Shown: positions 9,923-17,983, counted from the stretch's first letter. The stretch is DNA of 64,000 bases from Hydrogenophaga sp. (GCF_014773545.1 NZ_SDDV01000003.1:62001-126000), one strand, 5' to 3'. Numbers and translations are program-made. The notes: a model not told the origin generated them from the sequence alone.

Positions 9923-11314
9923 GTGACCCCACCAAAAGCCCCCGAACTCCTGTTGCCCGCCGGTACGCTGCAGCGCATGCGCGCCGCCTTTGATTTTGGC
10001 GCCGACGCCGTCTACGCCGGCCAGCCGCGCTACAGCCTGCGCGCGCGCAACAACGAATTTCGTGCCGAGCAAATCGCGCAAGGCATTGCCGAGGCACGGG
10101 CGCGCGGCAAAAAATTCTTTCTCACCAGCAACCTGATCGCGCACAACGACAAGCTGCGCAGCTACTTGCGCGACCTCGCGCCGCTGGTGGCCCTGCAGCC
10201 CGACGCCATCATCATGGCCGACGCCGGCCTGATCATGCTGGTGCGCGCCGAGATGCAAGCCGGCCGCTGGCCCGAAGTACCGATCCACCTCTCGGTGCAG
10301 GCCAACACCACCAACAGCGCGGCGGTCAAGTTCTGGCACAGGCAAGGCGTCAGTCGCATCATCCTCTCGCGCGAACTCAGCCTGGATGAAGTGGCTGCCA
10401 TTCGGCAAGACTGCCCCGACGTCGAGCTTGAAGTCTTTGTGCACGGTGCGCTGTGCATTGCCTACTCGGGCCGTTGCCTGCTGTCGGGCTACTTCAACCG
10501 GCGCGACCCAAACCAGGGCACGTGTACCAACGCCTGCCGCTGGGACTACAAAACCAGTGCCGCCGACACCGACACCGACAGCGGCGACGCCGCTGTGCCG
10601 CAGCGCCTGGGCGGCGACTTCGACTTTGCACAAGAAGACCAACAGACCGCCGACCAGTCCAGATCGACCTGCGGCGGCGGCCAGCGCCACCCGCTGGCCG
10701 ACCGGGTCTGGCTGCTGGAGGAAAAGCAACGTCCGGGCGAGCTGATGCCCATCATGGAAGACGAGCACGGCACCTACATCATGAACAGCAAGGACTTGCG
10801 CGCCGTCGAGCACGTAGCGCGGCTGGTGCAGATCGGCGTCGACTCGCTCAAGATCGAGGGCCGCACCAAAAGCCACTACTACGTGGCACGCACCGCGCAG
10901 GTGTACCGCCGCGCGATCGATGACGCGCTGGCCGGCCGGCCCTTCAACCCCGAGTTGCTGCGCGAACTCGAAGGCTTGTCCAACCGCGGCTATACCGGCG
11001 GCTTGCTCGAGCGCCGCCCCAGCCAGGACTATCAGAATTACCTCAGCGGCAGTTCGCAGAGCCAGCGCAGCCAGTTTGTCGGTGAAGTCTTGCGCGTGCG
11101 CGAAGACGGCTGGGCCGAGGTACTGACCAAGAACCGCTTTGCCGTTGGCGACTGGATCGAAGTCATCCACCCCAGCGGCAACCGCGTGCTGCAAGTCCAG
11201 ACCATGCACAACCCCGACGGTCAACCGATTGCGGTGGCGGCGGGCAGCCCGCTGCGGGTTTGGCTGCCGCTGCCCGGGCCAAGCGATGGGGCCTTGCTGG
11301 CACGCCTGCTTTAG
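9923..11314 (+). CDS. yegQ: U32 peptidase-family protein, YegQ/TrhP type
   Basis: YegQ/TrhP-type U32 proteins act in tRNA U34 hydroxylation (5-hydroxyuridine formation) rather than proteolysis. The start GTG (9923) gives MTPPKAPELLLPAGTLQRM, the usual YegQ N-terminus. The U32 signature EVFVHGALCIAYSGRCLLSG is intact, with further cysteines in GTCTNACRWDY. Between DYKT and VWLLEEKQRP there is an Asp/Gln-rich insertion of about 50 residues (SAADTDTDSGDAA onward) that looks like a flexible loop. GACAAT lies 6 nt before the GTG. Divergent from asd across about 280 bp. Confidence 0.9.
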   Translation: MTPPKAPELLLPAGTLQRMRAAFDFGADAVYAGQPRYSLRARNNEFRAEQIAQGIAEARARGKKFFLTSNLIAHNDKLRSYLRDLAPLVALQPDAIIMADAGLIMLVRAEMQAGRWPEVPIHLSVQANTTNSAAVKFWHRQGVSRIILSRELSLDEVAAIRQDCPDVELEVFVHGALCIAYSGRCLLSGYFNRRDPNQGTCTNACRWDYKTSAADTDTDSGDAAVPQRLGGDFDFAQEDQQTADQSRSTCGGGQRHPLADRVWLLEEKQRPGELMPIMEDEHGTYIMNSKDLRAVEHVARLVQIGVDSLKIEGRTKSHYYVARTAQVYRRAIDDALAGRPFNPELLRELEGLSNRGYTGGLLERRPSQDYQNYLSGSSQSQRSQFVGEVLRVREDGWAEVLTKNRFAVGDWIEVIHPSGNRVLQVQTMHNPDGQPIAVAAGSPLRVWLPLPGPSDGALLARLL

Positions 11315-11437
11315 CCCGCGGGCTCAAGAGCGCCCTTGATTGGAATGGCATTTACTTTGCTTCCCAGTCGTGACCCTGCTGCTTGACTTGGCTGCGAGCG
11401 TGCACCCTGGGCGTCTTCAGCCAAGGATAGGTGTCGA

Positions 11438-11650
11438 GTTCCACTTGATCAGAAGATCGACTTGGCGACCCAGCCGGGCCGCTTGCTCCAGCGTGCGCGC
11501 GATCAGGTGCTGCGAGCAAAAGCCCGAATCGGCGCGCAGCAGCAAGGGCGCCGCGCTGACCGCGCAGGCCGTGCCGAGTGCGCGCTCGATGTGGTATTCG
11601 CTCTCGCAGGCGCTGTGCTGGCTGCCCGCGCGCAGGCCCAGCGCCTGGTG
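11438..11650 (-). pseudogene. Transposase remnant, IS1380-like
   Basis: On the minus strand a frame reads HQALGLRAGSQHSACESEYH, then LLLRADSGFCSQHLIARTLE and VDLLIKWNS. This matches the central catalytic part of IS1380-type DDE transposases (RADSGF with the catalytic Asp, then DFLIKWN). Neither end of the gene survives, and the frames on both sides change. The surrounding interval 11315-11969 (655 bases) holds no other gene I can support, only short GC-rich open frames. Confidence 0.55.
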
Positions 11651-11969
11651 CACCAAGCGCCGGGAGCGAAAGTATGGAGCCCGCAGGATCGAGATTTTGC
11701 GAGATCTCTGGCATTTTCTCAGCAGCCTGCTCAGGTTTTTGGCTGGAAAACGCAGGCAGCCGTGTCTCCCCAGAGCCAGTGGTCGAAACACTTTGGCGGC
11801 AGCGGTATTGCTGCAGCGCAACAATTCGGTCGGACTGCACACGGCGGCGGAGTCGTACTATTGAAAAGGTGCGATGCCAGCCGATTGCGGCCTTGATCGA
11901 CGACGCTTCCTTGACTACCGGGACCGATGCATCCGCGTGATCCCAGTCCAGTAACCGGCACCGATCAAT

Positions 11970-12686
11970 TCAGCGATAGCGGTCAGCCAGCGAGGATGCC
12001 GGTTCTCCGCGCCAGTAGCGCCAGCGCAAGAACCACATGAGAAAAATGGTGCGCCACACACCTCTCTTCTCCCAGCGCCGGCCCGAGGTGATCACGCGCT
12101 CCCGTAGGCAGGCTGGTTTTCCAATCTGCTGGCGCAGCGACATCAGCCGTGCGCTCAGCTCGACATCTTCCATCAGCGGCTGATCAGGGTATCCACCCAC
12201 GAGGTCGAATACGTCGCGCCGCACAAAAATCGCTTGGTCCCCGGTGGCGATGCCGCTCCACCGCGATCGAAGGTTCATCATGGCGGAGACCAGGCGCAGC
12301 ACAGGACTCACGCCATCGATGGCGACGTCGAATCTGCCCCATGCACGTCCCGCACGGGCCGCAGCCTGGATCTGTGCAAGGGCACGCGGAGGAAGCACGG
12401 TATCGGCGTGCAGGAAGAGGAGCCAACTCCCTTGTGCAGCATGCGCGCCCATGTTCATCTGTCTGGCCCGTCCGCGAGGGGCCAGGAGCACGCGGTGGGC
12501 ATGGAGTGCGGCCAGGTCCCCGGTCCCGTCAGTGCTTGCGCCATCGACAACGACGACTTCGATACCGTCGTTTCCCTTCAACGAAGGCTGCTGCAAAAAC
12601 GCGGAGATGCCGGCTGCTTCGTTCAGGGTCGGAACGATCACGCTCAGCCAGGGAGACTCAACACCACTCACAGGAGACCTTGGCAA
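11970..12686 (-). CDS. TIGR04283-type family 2 glycosyltransferase (rSAM/selenodomain-associated)
   Basis: GT-A glycosyltransferase of the kind repeatedly found next to ArsS-type radical SAM genes. The 238 residues include LSVIVPTLNEAAGI, VVDGASTDGT and the DXD-like LFLHADTVLPP, with a basic, aromatic C-terminus (WFLRWRYWRGEPA) typical of this subfamily. It starts 9 nt after the MTA-phosphorylase-type gene and ends the operon. The natural acceptor is not established; in the arsenosugar proposal it would act on an As-containing nucleoside derivative, which is inference here. Confidence 0.85.
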   Translation of the reverse strand: MPRSPVSGVESPWLSVIVPTLNEAAGISAFLQQPSLKGNDGIEVVVVDGASTDGTGDLAALHAHRVLLAPRGRARQMNMGAHAAQGSWLLFLHADTVLPPRALAQIQAAARAGRAWGRFDVAIDGVSPVLRLVSAMMNLRSRWSGIATGDQAIFVRRDVFDLVGGYPDQPLMEDVELSARLMSLRQQIGKPACLRERVITSGRRWEKRGVWRTIFLMWFLRWRYWRGEPASSLADRYR

Positions 12687-12695
12687 GTCGTTTCC

Positions 12696-13541
12696 TCATG
12701 AACGCAGTTGGGACACCCACGCCTGCTGGGCCTCGGTCATCGCCTCGTCAGGCGTGAGCAATGCACCCGTCAGGGCTGTGCGGGTCGAAGCCTCGGGGAC
12801 CACAGCCTCGCCGGACAACAGCGCGTCCAGCAGCCGACGCGCCTTGGCCAGGCTCTGCCCGTAGAGCTCGAACACGGCCGACACGCTGACGTGTTGTGCG
12901 GGGTCGTCGAGCCAGCAGTCGTAGTCGGTCACCAGGCCCACGGTGGCGTACGCCATCTGGGCTTCGCGCGCCAGGAACACCTCGGGCGCGTTGGTCATTC
13001 CCACCAGGTGGCAGCCCATCTGGCGCAGCAAGTGGCTCTCGGCCTGCGTGCCCAGACGGGGACCGTCCACGCAGGCGTAGGTCAGTCCCCGGTGCACCGA
13101 CAGGCCGGCCCGATCAGCGGCGGCCATGACCGCATCGACCAGCGCGCTGCTCACCGGCTTGGCGGTGGAAACGTGTGCGGCGACACCGCCACCGAAGAAG
13201 GTCCGCTCGCGCGCACCCCGGGTCCAGTCGATGTATTGCTCGGGCATCGCAAGATCACCGGGGGCGACCTCCATCGCCAGGCTGCCCACGGCCGAAAACC
13301 CCAGCATCAGGGTGGCGCCGGCGCGCTTGAGCGCATACACGTTGGCGCGGTAGTTCACCTCGTGCGGCAACAGGCGGTGGCCAGCTCCGTGGCGCGCCAA
13401 GAACAGCACCGATTGACCGTGCAGCGTGCCGCGCAACACCTCACCCGAAGGCGTTCCAAACGGCGTGTCGCCGCCCAGGCGTTCGTGGATGTCCAGACCG
13501 TCGAGTTCGTAGAGGCCGGTGCCTCCGATGATGGCGAGCAT
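12696..13541 (-). CDS. S-methyl-5'-thioadenosine/thioinosine phosphorylase-type enzyme
   Basis: Nucleoside phosphorylase of the MTAP/MTIP branch, cleaving 5'-modified nucleosides to base and 5'-modified ribose 1-phosphate. The 281 residues show LAIIGGTGLYELDG, the phosphate-binding HGAGHRLLPHEVNYRANVYA, the MTNAPEVFLAREA segment and VTDYDCW with the base-contacting aspartate. In this operon it could remove adenine from a 5'-deoxy-5'-modified adenosine product of the radical SAM enzyme. That role is inferred from context. A standalone methionine-salvage enzyme is the alternative. Confidence 0.87.
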   Translation of the reverse strand: MLAIIGGTGLYELDGLDIHERLGGDTPFGTPSGEVLRGTLHGQSVLFLARHGAGHRLLPHEVNYRANVYALKRAGATLMLGFSAVGSLAMEVAPGDLAMPEQYIDWTRGARERTFFGGGVAAHVSTAKPVSSALVDAVMAAADRAGLSVHRGLTYACVDGPRLGTQAESHLLRQMGCHLVGMTNAPEVFLAREAQMAYATVGLVTDYDCWLDDPAQHVSVSAVFELYGQSLAKARRLLDALLSGEAVVPEASTRTALTGALLTPDEAMTEAQQAWVSQLRS

Positions 13542-13618
13542 GGTTCAGTTCTCCTGTGGGCGCACGGCGTCTTGAAGCCGCAGCAAGGTTCGCGCGCAGC
13601 ACATCGAGCAGCCCTTTA

Positions 13619-13741
13619 CTGGCCCAGCAAGGCGCCCAGCAGCGAACCCGGGGTGGCGATCTGGAACGTGACCCAGGTGGCGTGCCCCAGCGCCGCCAGC
13701 TCGCCCGCGACCCACAGGCTGCCCAGACAGACACCGCACGG
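13619..13741 (-). other. 41-codon coding-like extension beyond the TGA of the FAD oxidoreductase
   Basis: In the same frame as the preceding flavoprotein gene, directly after its TGA (13742-13744), 41 sense codons run to a TAA at 13616-13618. They encode a hydrophobic segment containing CLGSLWVAGELAALGH and GSLLGALLGQ, with strong G/C third-position bias. There is no start codon in that frame. An ATG in another frame overlaps the TGA as ATGA (13745) and opens a 66-codon frame with poor coding character. It may be the tail of a small membrane protein gene that suffered a frameshift after a coupled start. Confidence 0.35.
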
Positions 13742-14893
13742 TCATGGGGTGTTTCCAGATGAAACGGGTTGGACAAGGCCGCAGTGCGCGGCGGGGGACT
13801 GGAACCGGGCCAGAAAGCCACGGTCGATGCGATCCTTCAGGCGCCAGAGCCAGCGGCCCTCGGCATGCAGTCGGCCGCGTGAGCCGATGGCGCGTCCGTC
13901 GGCCGTGGCCAGCAAGGCCAGGAAATTGTGCTGAGGCTTGAACGAAGCGGGCGCTGCGTCACCCAAAGCCGCGCGCAGGTTTCGGCTCAACACCGGTCCC
14001 ATGCGAACCGCGTACACGCCCGCCTTGGGCAGCGGGAAGGTCCAGTGCGCACAGTCCCCCGCGGCGTACACGTTGGGGTGGGAGACACTGCGCAGCTCAG
14101 GGTTGACGCGCACGAAGCCCTGCTCGCTGACAGCAAGACCCCCGCGGCGAGCCGCATCGGTCTGCCACGCATGTGCTTGCGCGCCCGTGCCCCACAGCAA
14201 GAGGTCCGTGTGTTCGGCCATCGCAGGCGTCCAGGGGGTTGCGACGCGCAGTCGAACGCCCGCTTTGGTCAGCGCCTGTTCAGCCGATCGAACCGCGCCC
14301 CGCGCCAGACCTGGCAGCAACTGCCCCCCTCGGGTCACCAGCTCGGCCTGCACCGGCCGCTGGGGCTGAAGTGCGCGCAGCCGTGCAAGCACAGCCAGCA
14401 GCGACTCGAAGCCTGCGGCCCCACCGCCCACGGCAGTCACGCGAATGGCATTGCCGGCGGCCATCTCGCCGCTGCAGACATCCTGTAGCACACGGTCCCA
14501 TCGGGTTTTGAGCTCTCCCAGCGGGCGCAGCGCAAGCACCTGTGGGCCGTCGACAGAGGGGGGACGCAGCGTGGAGCCCACGTTGAGCGACGCCACATCG
14601 AAGTCGACGACAACCCCGCTGGCCAATCGCGCGCTGTTGCTGCCCGGGTCCAGGGCGTGCAGCTCGTCCGTCAGAAACGTGGCGCCAGCGCGGCGTGCCA
14701 ACTGGTCGAAATCGATACAGATCTCTTCAAAGCCGTAGCTGCCCCCCAGCCAGCCTGGGACCATGCCCGAATAGGGCGCCAGCGCGTGGGGCGAAACCAC
14801 GCAAAGCTCGGCGCCAGGAACCGGGCGATGCGCCCAATCCAGCAAGACCTGTGCGTGGGCATGGCCCGCTCCGATCAGCAGCAGGCGCCTCAC
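13742..14893 (-). CDS. TIGR03169-type pyridine nucleotide-disulfide oxidoreductase (SelD-associated)
   Basis: FAD/NAD(P)H oxidoreductase resembling the N-terminal domain fused to selenide-water dikinase in some bacteria. The start GTG (14893) overlaps the upstream stop (GTGA) and gives RRLLLIGAGHAHAQVL, a FAD-binding Rossmann motif. A second nucleotide-binding site VTAVGGGAAGFESL and the FAD-binding ATG-like GDCAHW region (VYAAGDCAHW) follow. The protein has 383 residues. No CxxxxC redox disulfide is present, so it is closer to type II NADH dehydrogenase-like proteins. Its substrate in this operon is unknown. Confidence 0.83.
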   Translation of the reverse strand: MRRLLLIGAGHAHAQVLLDWAHRPVPGAELCVVSPHALAPYSGMVPGWLGGSYGFEEICIDFDQLARRAGATFLTDELHALDPGSNSARLASGVVVDFDVASLNVGSTLRPPSVDGPQVLALRPLGELKTRWDRVLQDVCSGEMAAGNAIRVTAVGGGAAGFESLLAVLARLRALQPQRPVQAELVTRGGQLLPGLARGAVRSAEQALTKAGVRLRVATPWTPAMAEHTDLLLWGTGAQAHAWQTDAARRGGLAVSEQGFVRVNPELRSVSHPNVYAAGDCAHWTFPLPKAGVYAVRMGPVLSRNLRAALGDAAPASFKPQHNFLALLATADGRAIGSRGRLHAEGRWLWRLKDRIDRGFLARFQSPAAHCGLVQPVSSGNTP

Positions 14894-15561
14894 GAGCTGG
14901 CCTCGCACCCGGTCCAGCCGGCAGGCAGATGCACAAGATCTTGCGGCTCGTCGATGTCGGCCACCGCAGGCAGCTCGGTGAATCGAAGCCCGGCCTCCCG
15001 GGCGCGCTGTCGTGTGAGGGCCATCACCTGGGGCGTGCTCCACGGCATGTCATGAAACAGAGCGGGACATTCGCGCCGCAGTCCCACCAGCGCGTAGCCG
15101 CCATCGAGCGCAGGGACAAACACCGCATCGATGGCCTCGCAGCCGCGCTCCGTGCTCGAAGCCGGATGGGACGGGGGGGCTTCAAGACGTTGCAACGCCG
15201 CGCGCAGCACGCTGCTGCTCAGCGCAGGCGCATCTGTACCCATCAACAGCACACGGCCGTGCAGCACGAAGGCTTGCTGGAATGCCCGGTGCATGCGCGC
15301 ACCCAGATCGCCGCTGCCCTGTTCGCTCAGTTGCACGTTCTGTTGCTGCTGCAGGCGCTGGAAAGCAAGGTGATGGCGGTCGGGCGCTGCGCACAGGACC
15401 ACCGCATCCGCGCCGGCACCGGCCGCCTGGCTCACGGCATGGCTCAGCAACTGGTCGGCGAGCCTGGCAGCACCGTGGGGCCCCAGGGCTGGAATCAACC
15501 GCGTCTTGGCGTACCCTGCCAGCGGCGCCTTCGCCAGCACCACGATGCAGCTCCTGCTCAC
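14890..15561 (-). CDS. TIGR04282-type glycosyltransferase/nucleotidyltransferase-like (rSAM/selenodomain-associated)
   Basis: GT-A fold transferase of the DUF2064 group that accompanies ArsS-type radical SAM proteins. GTG at 15561 overlaps the arsS stop (GTGA, 15558-15561) and begins VSRSCIVVLAKAPLAGYAKT, the family's hallmark (KxPxxGxxKTRL). RVLLMGTDAPALS and FVPALDGGYALVGL are the two other conserved blocks. 223 residues. Overlapping stops and starts on both sides imply a tightly coupled operon. Confidence 0.86.
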   Translation of the reverse strand: MSRSCIVVLAKAPLAGYAKTRLIPALGPHGAARLADQLLSHAVSQAAGAGADAVVLCAAPDRHHLAFQRLQQQQNVQLSEQGSGDLGARMHRAFQQAFVLHGRVLLMGTDAPALSSSVLRAALQRLEAPPSHPASSTERGCEAIDAVFVPALDGGYALVGLRRECPALFHDMPWSTPQVMALTRQRAREAGLRFTELPAVADIDEPQDLVHLPAGWTGCEASS

Positions 15562-16547
15562 GGCGTGCCTTGCAACACCCCACCCGACTCCAGCGCACCG
15601 CCACAACTGCTGCCCTGTCCCGCTGTGCAGCCGTAGCAGTGGTCGGCGATCCGTATGGACTCGCCCTCGGGGTCGACCTGCAACAGATCCCGCAGGTGCG
15701 GGCGGAAGGTCTTGCCCAGACGCGCTGGCAGACCCAGCATCTGGTTGAAATCGCAGTCGTACAGATCCCCCTGCCAATCCACGCTGATCATGGAGCGGCA
15801 CATCACGGTGTCGAGGTTGTCGGCCTGGTAAGCCCCGCGCAACATCTGCATGTAGGCGCCAAACGTTCCCTTGGACACCAGCGTGCTGCCGAATCGCTGC
15901 ACCGGCATGTTGGTCAGCGCAAACAGGTGGTTGAAGCGGATGCCGAAATGCTGCAGCAGTTCGCGCTTGTAGTCGGCTTCCAGCGCACCCTGCGGCGGCG
16001 GCAGCGACGGTCCTTGCGGGTTGTAGACGAGGTTCAGCGTGAGGCCGCTGCCCTCGACCCCGTAGCCCAGGGCGTTGAGTTGCCGCAGCCCGGCGATGCT
16101 GAGGTCGAACACGCCATCGCCTCGCTGGCGGTCCACGTTGGCCGGGGAATAACACGGCAGGGAAGCCACCACCTGCACGCCCTGCGCAGCCAGGAAAGCG
16201 GCGAGGTCGTCCTGACCTGGCTCGCTGAGGATGGTCAGATTGCAGCGGTCGATCACCTCGACGCCGAGCGATCGAGCCGCCGCCACGAGGCGCCTGAAAT
16301 GCACGCTGAGCTCCGGTGCACCGCCGGTGAGGTCCAGCGTGGCAATGCGCCGCGCTTGCAGCACCTCGATGACCAAGTCCGCCGTGTCGCTGTCCATCAT
16401 CTCCGTGCGCTTGGGGCCGGCATTGACGTGGCAGTGCAGGCAAGACTGGTTGCAGCGGTAGCCCAGATTGACCTGCAGGGTGCTCAGGTGTTGGCGACGC
16501 ATGGCGGGAAAGTCGGTGGCGATGAGCAGCGGCAGGGTGGCGTGCAT
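15558..16547 (-). CDS. arsS: ArsS-like radical SAM/Cys-rich protein (TIGR04167)
   Basis: Radical SAM enzyme of the family assigned to arsenosugar biosynthesis, where it joins a 5'-deoxyadenosyl group to dimethylarsinite. The cluster motif is RCNQSCLHCH with Cys32, Cys36 and Cys39 ligating the [4Fe-4S] cluster, followed by LTGGAPEL. The C-terminal part carries DLYDCDFNQML and the Cys-rich HCYGCTAGQGSSCGG. 329 residues, normal length. No arsM methyltransferase or other ars gene is visible nearby, so an arsenic role is a family-level inference. An ECF-type promoter (16582-16610) lies in front. Confidence 0.88.
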   Translation of the reverse strand: MHATLPLLIATDFPAMRRQHLSTLQVNLGYRCNQSCLHCHVNAGPKRTEMMDSDTADLVIEVLQARRIATLDLTGGAPELSVHFRRLVAAARSLGVEVIDRCNLTILSEPGQDDLAAFLAAQGVQVVASLPCYSPANVDRQRGDGVFDLSIAGLRQLNALGYGVEGSGLTLNLVYNPQGPSLPPPQGALEADYKRELLQHFGIRFNHLFALTNMPVQRFGSTLVSKGTFGAYMQMLRGAYQADNLDTVMCRSMISVDWQGDLYDCDFNQMLGLPARLGKTFRPHLRDLLQVDPEGESIRIADHCYGCTAGQGSSCGGALESGGVLQGTP

Positions 16548-16581
16548 GGGGCGTTCGGATGTTTTGAGGGTTGAGACTCGC

Positions 16582-16610
16582 CTGTCGTGCGCCGCCGCGT
16601 ACCGGTTACA
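16582..16610 (-). promoter_or_regulatory. Predicted ECF-sigma promoter of the arsS operon
   Basis: TGTAACC (16604-16610), exactly 16 nt, then CGACAG, reading on the minus strand toward arsS, whose ATG lies 35 nt beyond the CGACAG. The same TGTAACC-N16-CG pattern precedes the sigma factor gene and the divergent TVP38-flavoprotein gene. Confidence 0.6.
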
Positions 16611-16649
16611 GCTCGGCAGAGAAATGCCGTCGGCAGCCTTGGCGCTGCC

Positions 16650-17285
16650 TCACCAGCGCAGCAAGCGTGGCCCGAGAACGGCGCCCAGCAGACCGGTGAG
16701 CAAGATGCCCAGTGAGTACCAGACCGCCACGAACGTGGCCGAGACTTCGGAGCACACCAGAGAATAACCCATGGCGCCCAATGCGCCAGCCATCAATCCG
16801 GCGTTGAAGCCGGCCGCCCGCAGTTGGGTGGGCGCCAGCCCGCGCAAGGCCCAGAGCGCACCGGCCAGCGCCGGCAGCGACAGCAGCAGCACGTTTCTGG
16901 GGCAGACGAGCCACATTTCACCGAGCAATGCCGCCATGCGTTGATCCGGCGCACTGCTCAGCAGGGTCAGCGCACCCCAGGCCAACATGCTTGCGAAGAC
17001 GGCTAGAATGGCCCGCAGGGGCCATTGCGTGCGCGCCACTGGCCGAGCGAGTCGGGCGGTCAGCCAGCCTGCCGCCAGCGCCAGACTGGCGCCGTAGATC
17101 AGCTTCATCCACGGTGCCGGCGTCGTGTACATGGCCGCAGGAATGGGTTCCATGCTCAACAGCGCGAACAGGGCGCTGGCGAACAGGCCGACAGCCATCG
17201 CCGGAGCCAGGCGACGCAACACCGGCGCCTGCGGAGCAGGCCCGGCGCCCTTGGCCAACATGTCGATAAGCGATTGCGTTTTCAT
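16650..17285 (-). CDS. nrsF: DUF1109/NrsF-type membrane anti-sigma factor
   Basis: Integral membrane protein of 211 residues with about six hydrophobic helices, beginning MKTQSLIDMLAKGAGPAP. The family (DUF1109) includes Caulobacter NrsF, the negative regulator of ECF factor SigF, in which conserved cysteines are involved in metal sensing; here cysteines occur in MWLVCPRN and YSLVCSEVS. The ATG overlaps the sigma factor stop (ATGA, 17282-17285), so the two are translationally coupled. A longer same-frame reading upstream only runs through the sigma gene. Confidence 0.87.
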   Translation of the reverse strand: MKTQSLIDMLAKGAGPAPQAPVLRRLAPAMAVGLFASALFALLSMEPIPAAMYTTPAPWMKLIYGASLALAAGWLTARLARPVARTQWPLRAILAVFASMLAWGALTLLSSAPDQRMAALLGEMWLVCPRNVLLLSLPALAGALWALRGLAPTQLRAAGFNAGLMAGALGAMGYSLVCSEVSATFVAVWYSLGILLTGLLGAVLGPRLLRW

Positions 17286-17848
17286 GATCCTGTGTCTTTC
17301 ACCCATTGCGCCAGCCGCTTCAACCCCCTGTGCACCTGAACCTTGATGGCCGACTCCGAGATGCCGGTGCGCAGCGAGGCTTCGGAGACCGACAAACCTT
17401 CGATCTTTGTCAGCACGATGGCCTGTCGCTGCACATCGGGCAGTTCCTGGAGCAGCCGCTCCAGATCGCGCCGCGCACCATCTTCGGTCGGCTCGGCGGC
17501 CAGCAAGGCCTCGTCCACATCGTCCAGCGCGTCGTGGAGGCTCTCTCTGCGTCCACGGCGCCTCCACAGATCGACCAGCTTGTGGCGGGCGATCGCCGTG
17601 ACCCAGGCACTGACCGGCAAAGTCGGATCAAACGTTGCGCGTTGCAGGTGCAGCGCCAGCAAAGTCTCTTGCACCAGGTCCTCGATTTCATCTGGCGTCG
17701 ATTGCATGCGCCGCCGCAGAAACCCCCGGATGCGCAACGCAATCTTCTCCAACGCCTCGCGGTAAGCCACTTCGTCACCCTGCTGCGCACGCAGCCACAG
17801 CGGTTTCAGGCTCGCCTCGAAGTCATTGGGACCTGTCTCTGAGGGCAT
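17282..17848 (-). CDS. ECF RNA polymerase sigma factor (SigF-like, paired with DUF1109)
   Basis: 188-residue sigma-70-family factor from the ATG at 17848. Region 2 spans IRGFLRRRMQ...EIEDLVQETLLALH...VSAWVTAIARHKLVDLWRRR, and region 4 spans LPDVQRQAIVLTKIEGLSVSEA...SESAIKVQVHRGLKRL. It forms an operon with the membrane anti-sigma gene. The assigned ATG falls on the CGAAAT of a TGTAACC-N16-CG promoter match, so a transcript from that promoter would be essentially leaderless or begin just inside the gene. Either the start is misplaced or a second promoter is used. Confidence 0.92.
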   Translation of the reverse strand: MPSETGPNDFEASLKPLWLRAQQGDEVAYREALEKIALRIRGFLRRRMQSTPDEIEDLVQETLLALHLQRATFDPTLPVSAWVTAIARHKLVDLWRRRGRRESLHDALDDVDEALLAAEPTEDGARRDLERLLQELPDVQRQAIVLTKIEGLSVSEASLRTGISESAIKVQVHRGLKRLAQWVKDTGS

Positions 17849-17875
17849 TTCGTTGAAGCGGCTGCTTTGGTTACA
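17846..17875 (-). promoter_or_regulatory. Predicted ECF-sigma autoregulatory promoter
   Basis: TGTAACC (17869-17875), 16 nt beginning AAAGC, then CGAAAT running into the annotated start codon of the sigma factor gene on the minus strand. The motif matches the other two copies in spacing. Its overlap with the ATG makes its use for full-length sigma uncertain. Confidence 0.5.
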
Positions 17876-17941
17876 AGGGTCGGTGAAGGTGAGATCAAAT
17901 GCCGCCCAGGCACAGGGTCGACCCGGGAATTCTGCACTGCC

Positions 17942-17970
17942 TGTAACCAAAGGCGCTTGGGATTCGTAAA
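17942..17970 (+). promoter_or_regulatory. Predicted ECF-sigma promoter of the TVP38-flavoprotein operon
   Basis: TGTAACC (17942-17948), 16 nt beginning AAAGG, then CGTAAA (17965-17970) on the plus strand. The predicted start of transcription falls around 17975, about 10 nt before the ATG at 17984. It faces away from the sigma-gene copy across about 70 bp. Confidence 0.6.
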
Positions 17971-17983
17971 GAAGGGGCGCTCC

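Noticed and set aside
11947-11985. A further GTAACC sequence with CG about 17 nt downstream
   Set aside because: Spacing differs from the 16 nt of the three good copies and it points into the 3' end of the glycosyltransferase gene.
13742-13744. Reading the TGA after the FAD oxidoreductase as selenocysteine
   Set aside because: The protein already ends at the family's usual length, no SECIS-like hairpin is obvious just downstream, and no sel genes are visible.
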